From Exiguobacterium aurantiacum (GTDB lineage Bacteria > Bacillota > Bacilli > Exiguobacteriales > Exiguobacteriaceae), in assembly GCF_001766415.1 (NCBI RefSeq), contig NZ_MKXO01000001.1, forward strand, positions 744,001 through 808,000: DNA of 64,000 nucleotides. Direction: 5' to 3'. The position numbers and the translations under genes were made by a program. Below the pieces are notes generated by a model. The model was not told where the DNA came from. It did not search any database and saw only the letters and a list, made by a program, of their open reading frames with translations. Positions 9,717 through 19,321 of this stretch are shown piece by piece (position 1 is the first letter of the stretch; each line of letters opens with the position of its first letter).

Positions 9717-11006
9717 TTACACGCCAAATAATTTTTCCATTAAACGCCCGAATCCATTTTTAGATTCGCGCTCTGTTGTTTCAGGCTCGTCATCACGATC
9801 GATGTCGCGTTCTGTCCCGCCAGTTGGTGTCGGAACAGTCACGCGCTCATCTGGCTTCTCAAGTTGCGACTTCGAGACATGATGGTCGCTCATGAGCACA
9901 TACTTGAGAACACCGACAGCCGTCGCGTATTTCGGATGTCTGACACCAATCGACGAAGGTTGGTAGAGTCTTGTCTTTTGACCCATGACGCGCGTCGCCA
10001 ATTCCTGGATACCAGGCAAGGCAGCCGCTCCGCCACAGAGGAGATAACCTCCGCTGAGCGGTGGAACACCTACCTTTTGCACTCTATTCAACACGAGTGT
10101 GAACATTTCCTCTATTCGCGCCTCTAAAACGTAACTAATTTCTGTTTGTGGCTCGAATGCCACTTCCCCATTAATATTCGTAAATGAGAATCCTTCAGAA
10201 GCGTCCGCCATTTCTTCGAGCGCGAGTCCGTATTCTTCTTTCGCCACTTTTGCGTCTTGGTACTTACAGTTGAGTTTATATACCAAGTCTCGCGTCATGT
10301 GGTCCCCGCCGACTGGGAGGATATACGAGTAGACGAGATCACCGCGATAAAATACAGAGACGGTCGTCTTTTCGTGTCCGATGTCGACGAGGCCGATCCC
10401 AAGGTCGATTTCATCGACGGAAGCAGCACTCATTCCGAGCGCCAAGTTACCGAGTACAAATCCTTCTAGCGTAAGGCCTGCCCGTTCAATCGAACGACGG
10501 ATGCTATGTAGGACCGTTTTTGAACCCGTTACCATTTTTCCGTGCATCTCTAACCGGTAGCCGAGCATACCACGGGGATCGACGACCCCTGTCTGTTGGT
10601 CGACTGTGAACGACGTCGGGATGACATCGATGACGCTCATCTCATCCGGCAAACGCATCACTTGCGCCGAATTGATGACTTCGATGACGTCGACGTCCGT
10701 GATTTCTTGGTCTTCTCGTTTCACCGATGCGATCCCATGACACGGGGCAATTTGGATATGTTCCCCTTCGATGGCAACATATACCGAACGAACTTGATCA
10801 CCGAGCGCCGCTTCGGCATGTTCGACGGCTTGCTTAATGGCTTGAACCGTTTTATCGATGTCGACGACGGCGCCACGTTTTACTCCTGCAGACGGGGCGC
10901 ACCCCTCCGCCAAAATGTTAAGCGTTCCTCCGAGCAATTCGCCCACGACGAGCTTAATTTCTGACGTTCCTATATCCAATGCGGCAACATAACCGTTCGC
11001 TTCCAA
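9717..11006 (-). CDS. ftsA: FtsA, actin-like FtsZ membrane tether
   Basis: Actin-fold ATPase that anchors FtsZ to the membrane. The ALDIGTSEIKLVVGE phosphate loop lies near the N-terminus, and the amphipathic targeting helix (NGFGRLMEKLFGV) is at the C-terminus, after a charged linker. The start chosen is TTG at 11006, 8 nt after a full GGAGGTG ribosome site (11015-11021); the frame is open for 29 more codons upstream but has no such site. About 429 residues. It has its own promoter region (11007-11197), separating it from divIB. Confidence 0.94.
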   Translation of the reverse strand: MEANGYVAALDIGTSEIKLVVGELLGGTLNILAEGCAPSAGVKRGAVVDIDKTVQAIKQAVEHAEAALGDQVRSVYVAIEGEHIQIAPCHGIASVKREDQEITDVDVIEVINSAQVMRLPDEMSVIDVIPTSFTVDQQTGVVDPRGMLGYRLEMHGKMVTGSKTVLHSIRRSIERAGLTLEGFVLGNLALGMSAASVDEIDLGIGLVDIGHEKTTVSVFYRGDLVYSYILPVGGDHMTRDLVYKLNCKYQDAKVAKEEYGLALEEMADASEGFSFTNINGEVAFEPQTEISYVLEARIEEMFTLVLNRVQKVGVPPLSGGYLLCGGAAALPGIQELATRVMGQKTRLYQPSSIGVRHPKYATAVGVLKYVLMSDHHVSKSQLEKPDERVTVPTPTGGTERDIDRDDEPETTERESKNGFGRLMEKLFGV

Positions 11007-11091
11007 AAGGGAAACACCTCCGCGCTTAAATTTCTGTTTCTGAATTTCCGTTACATTGTTACAGATATCCAAAAATATTGATAGGTCCGGC

Positions 11092-11120
11092 AAGATATCT
11101 CACGTCTAAGTTTACAACAA
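11092..11120 (-). promoter_or_regulatory. Candidate promoter of ftsA-ftsZ
   Basis: TTGTTG (11115-11120) and TATCTT (11092-11097) with 17-bp spacing on the minus strand, in the 228-bp gap between divIB and ftsA. A second weak candidate, TTGACA near 11169-11174, has no good -10 box at 17 bp. Confidence 0.45.
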
Positions 11121-11197
11121 ATAACATAGTGAGAAAAGGTAGAATCCTACAAATTAAGCGGTTTTGGGGTGTCAATTCGATTACAAACCATAAAAAA

Positions 11198-11223
11198 ACA
11201 GTCCTTACGTGTCTAAGGACTGT
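11198..11223 (-). terminator. Intrinsic terminator after divIB
   Basis: Perfect 10-bp stem ACAGTCCTTA/TAAGGACTGT followed by seven U on the minus strand, just after the divIB stop. It separates the wall-synthesis operon from ftsA-ftsZ. Confidence 0.9.
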
Positions 11224-11234
11224 AAAAAATCAGA

Positions 11235-12005
11235 TTATTCTTTCGTTTTTTCGTAAGGGACGAAATAAAAGCCTCCGTCCATGACGACGGTTCCGCGTTG
11301 ACCTTTTGGGATGTTTTCAAAGATATCCCCGTATTTTGAGACGGTTTGGCTCAGTTTGAACGTCGGTGTGAGCAACGTGTTTCCATCGTTCATATAAATC
11401 TCATACCGGACTGGTTCATCCTTTTTTTTCGAAAAGACGATTTCAGACATCCGGGCCCGCATCGCGTCATCGACTTGCTCGAGTTCACTTGCCACTTTCT
11501 CGAGCTCGGCGACGTCCGTGAACTCACGCAAGAGCGGACCATCCTGCAACTTCTCCGGATCATCGATTTGTCCGGTCGGGTGAAGTGATCCGTCTGCGAG
11601 CACGACGACTTCTTCTGAGTCGTTTCGCGAGTAGGCGATCATCTTCTCTTCCTCGACGTCCACGGTGACGATGTTATACCAAGACCGATCGACTTTGACG
11701 TCCCGCACTCCCGGGAGTGCGCGAATCGTCTGCTCGATGTCGTTCGGAGAGATGCGAACAATCTTTGAAGACGTGTCGAGATCCGTTCCCTCAAGGACGT
11801 AAGCTTCAGTCAACCAGTCGAGTCCGGACACATTCACTGCCTTCACGTCAGAAACCGACGTCTGCATATAGACGACGAGTGCGATGAGCACGGCAAACAA
11901 GAGTAGAATCGTCGCCAAGCGTCGATTCGCTTTTTTGCGCCGTTGGTCCTTCATATACGGAATGCGATCTTCCAAACTGCGAACGGTATTCTGACGCGTC
12001 TCCAT
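11235..12005 (-). CDS. divIB: DivIB/FtsQ, divisome protein
   Basis: Bitopic protein of the FtsQLB (DivIB-FtsL-DivIC) subcomplex that controls septal PBP2B. 256 residues: a basic cytoplasmic tail, one transmembrane helix (about 28-48), a POTRA domain starting at VKAVNVSGLDWL and a FtsQ domain containing LPGVRDVKVDRSWYN. AAAGGAG precedes the ATG. It is the last gene of the rsmH-to-divIB operon, ending at a strong terminator. Confidence 0.93.
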   Translation of the reverse strand: METRQNTVRSLEDRIPYMKDQRRKKANRRLATILLLFAVLIALVVYMQTSVSDVKAVNVSGLDWLTEAYVLEGTDLDTSSKIVRISPNDIEQTIRALPGVRDVKVDRSWYNIVTVDVEEEKMIAYSRNDSEEVVVLADGSLHPTGQIDDPEKLQDGPLLREFTDVAELEKVASELEQVDDAMRARMSEIVFSKKKDEPVRYEIYMNDGNTLLTPTFKLSQTVSKYGDIFENIPKGQRGTVVMDGGFYFVPYEKTKE

Positions 12006-12018
12006 TAACTTCTCTCCT

Positions 12019-13095
12019 TTATCGGCTTACTTCTTCAACAAGATCGGCGAGTGATTCCGCGGCGTGCGGGAATCCTAATCGTTTCGATGCTGCGGCCATC
12101 TCGTCATGGTGATTCAAGACGTGACGGATCGACGCGACGAGCGTGGCGCCTGTCAACGCTTGCTCTTTAATCAGTTCAGCGGCACCGCTCTCGACGAGCG
12201 CCGACGCATTTTTCGTCTGATGATCCGCTGTCACGTAAGGGCTCGGGATTAAAATGCTCGGCAAACCGAGCGCAGTCAATTCCGAGATTGTCGAAGCACC
12301 GGCCCGTGAGACGACGAGACTCGCACAGGCGAGGAGTTCTGGCATATCGTAGACGTAAGGCAAGATTTGGACGTTATCTGAGCTCGGCGCTTTGGCGACG
12401 ACATCGTCAAAATGCACTTTTCCGGTCACATATAAGACGTTCACAGGTTCAGTCGCGAGTTCCGGGATCGCCTCGATGACTGCTCGATTGATCGCTTCCG
12501 CCCCACGGCTGCCGCCATAGATGAGAACAATCGGTCGTTCGTCAATCCCGTACTCGGTGCGCAGTTTCATCTCGTCTGCCGTTGTCTTCAAGACCTCACT
12601 ACCCCGTGGATTCCCGATGACTTGCACGTTCGCCCCTGGGAAATGGTGTTCAGAACCGGCGAACGACAGCGCCACACGATCCGCTTTTTTAGACAAAAAC
12701 TTATTCGTCAGTCCCGGGATGCTGTTTTGTTCATGCAAAATCGTCGGAATACCGAGCAGTTGTGCGGTGAAGACGACAGGCCCGGACACGAAACCGCCCG
12801 TTCCGATGACGACGTCAGGTCGGAACGTTTTCATGTCTTTTCGCAATGCGAGAACCGATTGGACGAACCGATACCCCGTCTTGACGTTCTCAATCGAAAG
12901 CGACCGTTTCAAGCCACTGATTCGAATCGATTTGAACGGGATACCCGCTCGCGGTACGAGATCGGCTTCAAGCCCGTTCTCGGTCCCGATATAGAGCACC
13001 TCTAAATCGGTATGCCGCTCTTTCAACGTATCGAGCAGGGCGAGCGCCGGATAGATGTGACCACCCGTCCCTCCACCAGAAATGATGACTCTCAT
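12019..13095 (-). CDS. murG: MurG, lipid II synthase
   Basis: Peripheral membrane glycosyltransferase adding GlcNAc to lipid I. 358 residues of GT-B fold; the N-terminal G-loop GGGTGGHIYPAL (about 8-19) and the C-terminal UDP-GlcNAc site SRAGASTISELTALGLPSIL are clear. Its start overlaps the murD stop by 4 nt, with divIB immediately downstream. Confidence 0.97.
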   Translation of the reverse strand: MRVIISGGGTGGHIYPALALLDTLKERHTDLEVLYIGTENGLEADLVPRAGIPFKSIRISGLKRSLSIENVKTGYRFVQSVLALRKDMKTFRPDVVIGTGGFVSGPVVFTAQLLGIPTILHEQNSIPGLTNKFLSKKADRVALSFAGSEHHFPGANVQVIGNPRGSEVLKTTADEMKLRTEYGIDERPIVLIYGGSRGAEAINRAVIEAIPELATEPVNVLYVTGKVHFDDVVAKAPSSDNVQILPYVYDMPELLACASLVVSRAGASTISELTALGLPSILIPSPYVTADHQTKNASALVESGAAELIKEQALTGATLVASIRHVLNHHDEMAAASKRLGFPHAAESLADLVEEVSR

Positions 13096-14429
13096 CGGTT
13101 TGCCTCCTCATATGCGTTCACGAGCTTGACGAAATGTTCGCCTCGTTCTTCAAACGTCTTATATTGATCCCAGCTCGCACAGGCCGGCGACAGCAAGATC
13201 ACGTCGCCTGCAACGGACTGTTCAAACGCGAGCGGCACCGCCTCGTCGAGCGTGGCGACGGCTTGCGCCGGAATATTTTCTGATTCACTTAACGTTTTGA
13301 ACCGTTCAGCCGTCTCGCCGTAAGCGATGACAGCTTTCACCCGTTTCATCGCCGGAACGAGTGATGTCAGGTCGGCTCCACGTTCGAGCCCGCCGCATAA
13401 CCAAACGATTGGTGCTTCGAAACCAGTGAGCGCCGCTTCGGCAGCGACGTTGTTCGTCGCTTTTGAATCGTTGTAGACGCGACGGCCAAGCACACGGCCG
13501 AGGCTCTCCGTCCGATGGGCGACGCCGCCGAACGTGCGCAAGACGTGCTCGATATGATCAGTCGGGATGTCAAACGGCTCGATCAATAAGAGCGCGGCCA
13601 ATACGTTCTCGACGTTATGGGCGCCTCCAAGCGCAAGTTCTGACACCGGCATGATCCGTGCGCCATGCAAAGTGATCCATCCTGAATCGACATGCGCGTC
13701 ACCGGCTTCATAGCCAAACGTTTGAGCTGAAAGTCCAGTCGGCACTCGCTTCATGACTTCTCGATCCTCACCTTTGACGACGACCCGGTCTGAAGGTGTC
13801 ATGTTTTGGAACAGATTCGCTTTCGCGTCAGCGTATGATTCAAAGTCCCCGTGATAGTCAAGATGGGCTTCTGACAAGTTGAGCAGTGCTGCCGAGCGGG
13901 GATGGAACGCTTCCACTCCCATCAGCTGAAAGCTCGATAGTTCGATCACGATCAGGTCGTCCGGCGCGGCTTGCGTCGCGACTTCGATGGCCGGAAACCC
14001 GATGTTCCCCGCCACGTGGACGGGACGTTTGCCACCTTTTAACAGCTCATGGACGAGCGTCGTCGTCGTCGTTTTACCGTTCGACCCGGTGATGGCGACA
14101 AAATCTGCCTCTGTTGCCAAATAAGCGAGCTCGACTTCCGTATAAATCGGGATGTGACGCGCAATCGCTTCTTCTAGTAACGGGATCTGATAAGGGATAC
14201 CCGGATTCTTGACGATCAGTTCAGCTTCGTCTAACAGTTCAAGCGGATGCGAGCCGAAGACAGTTTTTACGTTTAGCGCTTCAATCTTTGCCCGCTCTGC
14301 TTCTGTTGGCTCACTGCCCGTATTGATCACTACGTCTGCGCCGACCGCCTTTAAATAGGCGGCAGCTGCGATACCGCTCCGAGCCGCCCCGAGTACGAGG
14401 ACTCGCTTACCATTCCACTGTTGATTCAT
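13092..14429 (-). CDS. murD: MurD, UDP-MurNAc-L-Ala:D-Glu ligase
   Basis: Cytoplasmic ligase adding D-glutamate to UDP-MurNAc-L-Ala. About 445 residues: Rossmann N-terminus (RVLVLGAARSGIAAAAYL), ATP-binding GSNGKTTTTTLV (about 114-125), and HRTESLG and NDSKATN in the C-terminal half. The ATG at 14429 follows GGATGGTGGAAGAC; an ATG four codons earlier is possible but has no clear ribosome site. Confidence 0.96.
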   Translation of the reverse strand: MNQQWNGKRVLVLGAARSGIAAAAYLKAVGADVVINTGSEPTEAERAKIEALNVKTVFGSHPLELLDEAELIVKNPGIPYQIPLLEEAIARHIPIYTEVELAYLATEADFVAITGSNGKTTTTTLVHELLKGGKRPVHVAGNIGFPAIEVATQAAPDDLIVIELSSFQLMGVEAFHPRSAALLNLSEAHLDYHGDFESYADAKANLFQNMTPSDRVVVKGEDREVMKRVPTGLSAQTFGYEAGDAHVDSGWITLHGARIMPVSELALGGAHNVENVLAALLLIEPFDIPTDHIEHVLRTFGGVAHRTESLGRVLGRRVYNDSKATNNVAAEAALTGFEAPIVWLCGGLERGADLTSLVPAMKRVKAVIAYGETAERFKTLSESENIPAQAVATLDEAVPLAFEQSVAGDVILLSPACASWDQYKTFEERGEHFVKLVNAYEEANR

Positions 14430-14444
14430 GTCTTCCACCATCCA

Positions 14445-15404
14445 TTACATGAGAAGTAACGACAATACTGCCGTGATCAAGCTAATTCCACTGAACGTCA
14501 ATACGATGCGCCATTCTGACCAGCCGACCATCTCGAAATGGTGGTGGATCGGACTCATCTTAAAGATTCGTTTCCCCGTCGTTTTAAACGAGATGACCTG
14601 CAAGATGACACTGAGCGTCTCGATGACAAAAATAATACCGACGAAGACGAGTAATAATTCAAGTTTCAACATGAGGGCGAGACCAGCGACCGCTCCGCCT
14701 AAAGCGAGCGAACCCGTGTCACCCATGAAAATTTTCGCCGGGTATTTGTTAAAGACGAGGAACCCAAGGAGTGCTCCGACCGTACTAAACGCAAACCAAG
14801 CGATGCCGACTTCGTCTTGTCCTAACGCATAAATTCCAAAGAACGCAAACGTCGGGATGGCCGAGAACGAAACGAGACCGTCCAAACCGTCCGTCAAGTT
14901 GACGGCGTTCGAGAAGCCGACGAGCCAGAAGATGACGATGGCGATGTAGAACCAGCCCGTATCAAACGCGATCGATGTGAACGGAATGCTGATTGTTGTG
15001 TCGAGCCCGCCGCCAAGTGATAAGAACCAAACGAACAACACCGAGACGATGATTTGGCCAATCAACTTTTGGAGCGATGTCAATCCAAGGTTGCGTTTGT
15101 TGACGACTTTAATGTAGTCGTCGAGGAATCCGATGATCCCGAACGCGAGCGTGACGAACAAGAGCGTCCCGAATCCGGCGACCGCTTCTCCAAACACGAT
15201 CGAAACGAGAAAACCGACAAGAAGTGCGAGCAGGATGACGATCCCGCCCATCGTCGGTGTCCCTGATTTCTTTTGATGCCAATCCGGACCCTCGTCCCGG
15301 ATCTCCTGACCAAACTTTAAGTTACGAAGTGCCGGGATGGCCCGCGGCATGACGACCAATACGGTCAATAATGAGCTGATTAAGACGATTAAACTGATTA
15401 ACAT
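14445..15404 (-). CDS. mraY: MraY, phospho-MurNAc-pentapeptide translocase
   Basis: Makes lipid I from UDP-MurNAc-pentapeptide and undecaprenyl phosphate. 319 residues and about ten hydrophobic segments. Signatures are the cytoplasmic [15 protein letters not shown] with the DD pair, NLTDGLDGL and [12 protein letters not shown], plus a C-terminal SPIHHHFE. Lies between murF and murD in the dcw operon. Confidence 0.98.
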   Translation of the reverse strand: MLISLIVLISSLLTVLVVMPRAIPALRNLKFGQEIRDEGPDWHQKKSGTPTMGGIVILLALLVGFLVSIVFGEAVAGFGTLLFVTLAFGIIGFLDDYIKVVNKRNLGLTSLQKLIGQIIVSVLFVWFLSLGGGLDTTISIPFTSIAFDTGWFYIAIVIFWLVGFSNAVNLTDGLDGLVSFSAIPTFAFFGIYALGQDEVGIAWFAFSTVGALLGFLVFNKYPAKIFMGDTGSLALGGAVAGLALMLKLELLLVFVGIIFVIETLSVILQVISFKTTGKRIFKMSPIHHHFEMVGWSEWRIVLTFSGISLITAVLSLLLM

Positions 15405-15425
15405 ATTCGTACCTCACTACTCTAT

Positions 15426-16730
15426 TTATTGGACTAAGCGCTCAAGCGCAAGTCCTCGCGATGCTTTTAACAATATCACAGTCTGTGGCCGTTGATAACT
15501 GCTGAGGAGTGCTTTCGCTTCCTCTACCGTTGGGACCATCGTCACATTCACGCGCGGGTCACTGATCCCTTGTGCGATCCATTTCGCTTTGTCCCCGATC
15601 AGCACGCAATCGGTCACAGGCGCCGTGATGACGTGGCCGACACTCTCGTGCTGGGCCTGTTCATCTGTTCCTAGTTCGTACATATCCCCGAGGACGAGGA
15701 CACGACGGCTAAAGCCTTCTAACGTTTTCACCGTCTCGATGGCGGCAATCATCGATGTCGGGCTCGCATTGTAGGCGTCATTGATCAAATGCGCGTCACC
15801 GAACATTTGCTTCTCCATCCGCATCGATGTCAATTGAACTCGATTCAGACCGCGTTGGATCGTCTCGTGATCAAGACCTAATTTGAGTCCGCACGCGATC
15901 GCATATGCCGCATTCCGGATTTGGTGGGCTCCGAGCACTTTTAACTCATAAAACTCGTTATTATAGCGGAAAATCGAGGCGTCAAACGTCGCTTCGACGA
16001 CTTCAAGTTTCCCATCCGCCGTCGCGTCGTAACCGACTCGGTAACCTTCGTTGGCCAAAAGCGGCTCGTCGGCATCGACGATGAGCACCCCGTCCGGTTT
16101 GAGCCCGGCTTTAATCTCAAGTTTCGCTTTAGCGATCCCTGAGCGACCGCCGACTTGTTCGCCGTGCGACTCGCCGATGTTCGTCACGAACGCGACGTCA
16201 GGCTTGGCAAGCTTCGATAACAACTCGATTTGCCCGAATCCGTTCATCCCCATCTCGAGCACCGCGACTTCCGTGTCACGTGGCATTCGCAGTACGGTCA
16301 GCGGCAGACCGACGTCCGAGTTGAAGTTTCCAGCCGTCTTGTGCGTTTTGAACTTTTCCCCGAGAACGACGGCAACCATGTCTTTCGTCGACGTCTTGCC
16401 ATTTGAACCGGTGATCGCGACCACGAACGGATCGATTTCAGCCAAGTATCGTGCCGCCGCTTCTTGCAGCGCCTTTAGCGGTGACTCGACAGGAATCGCC
16501 ACAATCCCTTCCGGCAGCGGACGCCCCTGCTCCCAAAACGTCACGATTGCGCCTTTTTGGACGGCCGCATCGATGAAGTCGTGGCCATCGACGCGAGCCC
16601 CGATGATCGGCACGAACAATCCGTCCTCATTACCGTCCCTCGAGTCGGTCGCGACATGACGGACCTCACGTGTGTCGTCCGTCTCCATCCCAAACCAAGA
16701 AGCAAGTGTTTGTATCGTTAACTGTTCCAT
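15426..16730 (-). CDS. murF: MurF, UDP-MurNAc-tripeptide:D-Ala-D-Ala ligase
   Basis: Last cytoplasmic step of peptidoglycan precursor synthesis. About 434 residues with ATP loop TGSNGKTSTK, EMGMNGFGQIELLS and the MurF-specific DAYNASPTSM, which separates it from MurE. The start ATG at 16730 follows AGGAGGAAATAAGG; a TTG seven codons upstream overlaps that site and is rejected. Its place between the PBP gene and mraY is where Bacillus has spoVD and murE. In B. subtilis murF lies elsewhere, next to ddl. Confidence 0.95.
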   Translation of the reverse strand: MEQLTIQTLASWFGMETDDTREVRHVATDSRDGNEDGLFVPIIGARVDGHDFIDAAVQKGAIVTFWEQGRPLPEGIVAIPVESPLKALQEAAARYLAEIDPFVVAITGSNGKTSTKDMVAVVLGEKFKTHKTAGNFNSDVGLPLTVLRMPRDTEVAVLEMGMNGFGQIELLSKLAKPDVAFVTNIGESHGEQVGGRSGIAKAKLEIKAGLKPDGVLIVDADEPLLANEGYRVGYDATADGKLEVVEATFDASIFRYNNEFYELKVLGAHQIRNAAYAIACGLKLGLDHETIQRGLNRVQLTSMRMEKQMFGDAHLINDAYNASPTSMIAAIETVKTLEGFSRRVLVLGDMYELGTDEQAQHESVGHVITAPVTDCVLIGDKAKWIAQGISDPRVNVTMVPTVEEAKALLSSYQRPQTVILLKASRGLALERLVQ

Positions 16731-16788
16731 CCTTATTTCCTCCTGTGACAAAGGAAAAGAGAGCCGAGGCCCTCTTCATCCCTATGCG

Positions 16789-18936
16789 TTAGTTCGACGG
16801 TGATTGGAGCCTCACTTTGAGTGTCGCCCCATTCTTGACCGGCTTGCCTTTCCCGATTGACTGGGAAGTGACAAAGCCCGTTCCGTCTATTTCTAAATTC
16901 AATTGATAGAGCGTCGCCAATCGTTTCGCATCACGAAGCGACCAGCCTGATAGGTTCGGCATCGTGAATGAGTCCTCCGTCTTCAACAGGAGACGCTCCC
17001 CGACGACGTACGACTGCCCTTCGACCGGGCTTTGAGCGACGACATCGTCCCCGCTACCGAGTAAGATCGGTTCGAACGAAGCGGCTTTCGCCTGCTTGAC
17101 GGCCTCATCACGACCAAGCTCGACGTATGTTTCCGTCGTCTTCGTCGACGCATCGATTGTTTTCGTTTGTTTTTCCGGTTCGACGCTTCGATAGCGCAAC
17201 GCCACGTCCATGACATCCTTGAACAGCGGCGCCATGATGCGCGGACCCGTCGTCGACGAGTCGCCGTTTGGTCGGTCGACCGCAATATACATGACGAGTT
17301 CCGGATCATCTTTCGGTGCCATTCCGACGAACGAGTGGATGTACTGACCGCTCAAGTACTTCCCATTTTCGGCAATTTGAGCCGTCCCGGTTTTTCCGAT
17401 GACGCGATAATTATCGAGCGCATACAGTTGACCGGTTCCGAGATCACTATTGACGACACCGTCGAGTGCTTCGCGTGTCAGCTTGGCCGTTTCTTCCGTG
17501 ACCGGTTGACCGACAGTTTTCGGATTGGTCGTCCGAATCGTCTCTCCCGTTTCACGGTTGACGACTTTTTTAATCACGTACGGTTGTTTCATCGTCCCGT
17601 CGGTCGCGATCGCTGAAGTCGCTTGTAGGATTTGCATCGGTGTCATCGCCGTCGATTGTCCCCATGCTGTGATCAACACGTTCATCGGGCTATCGAAGTC
17701 GTATTGACTGTTCACTTCTCCCGGCAAATCGACGCCCGTTCGTTGGTCGAACTTGAACGCCTTGAAGTAATCTTCGTACCGGCCGAGTCCGAGTCGTTCA
17801 TTCGCTAAAATCGAGAAGGCGACGTTCGAAGAGTGCCAGACGCCTTCCACCATAGGAATCGTACCCCATCCGGTGACGTTATAATCATTGAACACCGTCT
17901 TGCCATACTTGTAAGACCCGGATTTATACAGCTCGTTCGGGTTGTAAACACCTTCATTGATCGCTGCGGCGAGTGTGAAGATTTTCATCGTCGAACCCGG
18001 CTCAAAGCGAGATGAGACAGAGAAGTTGCTGTAAGACGTGATCTCACGGGTATTCGGATCAAAAGACGGACGATCGGACAAGGCGATGATCTCACCGGTC
18101 TTTGGATCCATGATGATCGCCGTCGCATTTTTCGGTTTATATTCTTTATACAGTTCATCCATTTTCGTATCAAGCAGTTGTTGGATGCGATGATCGAGCG
18201 TCAACTGGACGTCCGCCCCGTCTTCCGGGTCGATTTTTAGTTGTTCATCGCTCGACACGAGCTGTCGGCCTGCTAAATCTTTCTCGAAACGATATAAACC
18301 GTATGATTCACTCAGCACGTCATTGAGCGATTTTTCGATTCCAAGTTCTCCGACGAGTTCGATGCGCCCGTTTTGATCAATCTTTTGGGCGTAGCCGACG
18401 ACGGATGAAGCAAAGACTTTATTCGGGTAATAGCGTTTCGGTTCTTCGACGAACGTGATGCCCGGAATCTCAAACGCTTCGATCGCTTCTTTTTGTTCGA
18501 CCGTCAAATCCCGGCCCGGTACCCCGAACTCGATTTGACCGCGATCGACATTTTGTTCGAGCCGTTTCAAAATATCGGCTTCAGTCATCGGGATGACCGT
18601 CGCAAGCTCTTTAGACGCGCCCTTAAACTCGTCAGGCAAGAGCGTCTTGTTTTCGACCCGCTCTCCCCCTAGCTTCAAGACCGCGACAATCCGGTAGGAC
18701 GGGATATTGATGGCAATCGGTTGCCCGAACCGATCAAAAATCTCTCCACGCTCCGCCTTAAGTGTACTGACAGCCTTCCAACGCTCTTCTTCAGCGAAAG
18801 CGAGCATGTTCTCCCCTTTGTACGTCTGAAAGACGGACAAGTAGAGGAACCAGCCGACAAAAAATAAAAAGAGCGGTGTGAAGCAAACGATCGCCACCCA
18901 CGCCACTCTTTTTTTACTCTGTTGTAGAGAATTCAT
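16789..18936 (-). CDS. pbpB: Septal class B penicillin-binding protein (PBP2B/FtsI type) with two PASTA domains
   Basis: Essential septal transpeptidase. 715 residues: a membrane helix (about 12-36), a dimerisation/pedestal region, and a transpeptidase domain with SxxK at Ser315-Lys318, SxN at 369-371 and KTG at 515-517. Two PASTA-like repeats fill the C-terminus (about 595-655 and 655-712). A single class B PBP occupies the site where Bacillus has the pbpB-spoVD pair, so the sporulation paralogue is missing. Its ATG overlaps the ftsL stop (TGATG). Confidence 0.95.
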   Translation of the reverse strand: MNSLQQSKKRVAWVAIVCFTPLFLFFVGWFLYLSVFQTYKGENMLAFAEEERWKAVSTLKAERGEIFDRFGQPIAINIPSYRIVAVLKLGGERVENKTLLPDEFKGASKELATVIPMTEADILKRLEQNVDRGQIEFGVPGRDLTVEQKEAIEAFEIPGITFVEEPKRYYPNKVFASSVVGYAQKIDQNGRIELVGELGIEKSLNDVLSESYGLYRFEKDLAGRQLVSSDEQLKIDPEDGADVQLTLDHRIQQLLDTKMDELYKEYKPKNATAIIMDPKTGEIIALSDRPSFDPNTREITSYSNFSVSSRFEPGSTMKIFTLAAAINEGVYNPNELYKSGSYKYGKTVFNDYNVTGWGTIPMVEGVWHSSNVAFSILANERLGLGRYEDYFKAFKFDQRTGVDLPGEVNSQYDFDSPMNVLITAWGQSTAMTPMQILQATSAIATDGTMKQPYVIKKVVNRETGETIRTTNPKTVGQPVTEETAKLTREALDGVVNSDLGTGQLYALDNYRVIGKTGTAQIAENGKYLSGQYIHSFVGMAPKDDPELVMYIAVDRPNGDSSTTGPRIMAPLFKDVMDVALRYRSVEPEKQTKTIDASTKTTETYVELGRDEAVKQAKAASFEPILLGSGDDVVAQSPVEGQSYVVGERLLLKTEDSFTMPNLSGWSLRDAKRLATLYQLNLEIDGTGFVTSQSIGKGKPVKNGATLKVRLQSPSN

Positions 18937-19298
18937 CAGTCGATCACCAAAACGTTCTTTTCATTGAACTGCATGCCGAGCTTGTCAGCAATCGCATAAA
19001 TTCTCTCAGGTGAGCTTAGTTGGGCAATCTCATACTTCAGTTCTTCATTTTCTTTCGAGATCGTGTTCATCTCTTGGTTGATGACAGCCGTATCTCGCAT
19101 AATATTGTACGCTTCGTTATGTTTCGACACCGTGATGCCACCGAACAAGACGACCGAGAAAATCATCGTCGGGTACAGGATGGATTCGAACAAGGTCAAC
19201 GTACGTCGTTTCGGAGCTGGTATTGGTCGTTCTTGCGGAATCGGATTTCGATTCGGTGAAATTTGAGGCTGCAGAGCCTTGCGGGCAGCTTCTGGCAT
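18936..19298 (-). CDS. ftsL: FtsL, divisome regulator
   Basis: Small bitopic protein that pairs with DivIC/FtsB and DivIB to activate FtsW-PBP2B. 120 residues: a proline-rich cytoplasmic tail, one transmembrane helix (about 38-58, FESILYPTMIFSVVLFGGIT) and an extracellular coiled coil rich in N, E and K (about 65-105). Assigned from size, topology and position between rsmH and the PBP gene; FtsL sequences are poorly conserved. A GGAGGGATACCTG ribosome site supports the ATG. Confidence 0.88.
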   Translation of the reverse strand: MPEAARKALQPQISPNRNPIPQERPIPAPKRRTLTLFESILYPTMIFSVVLFGGITVSKHNEAYNIMRDTAVINQEMNTISKENEELKYEIAQLSSPERIYAIADKLGMQFNEKNVLVID

Positions 19299-19321
19299 CA
19301 GGTATCCCTCCTACGTACAAT

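Noticed and set aside
11007-11093. 29-codon N-terminal extension of ftsA from a TTG
   Set aside because: The GGAGGTG ribosome site lies inside this extension, right before the TTG at 11006, and the FtsA actin-fold start follows it.
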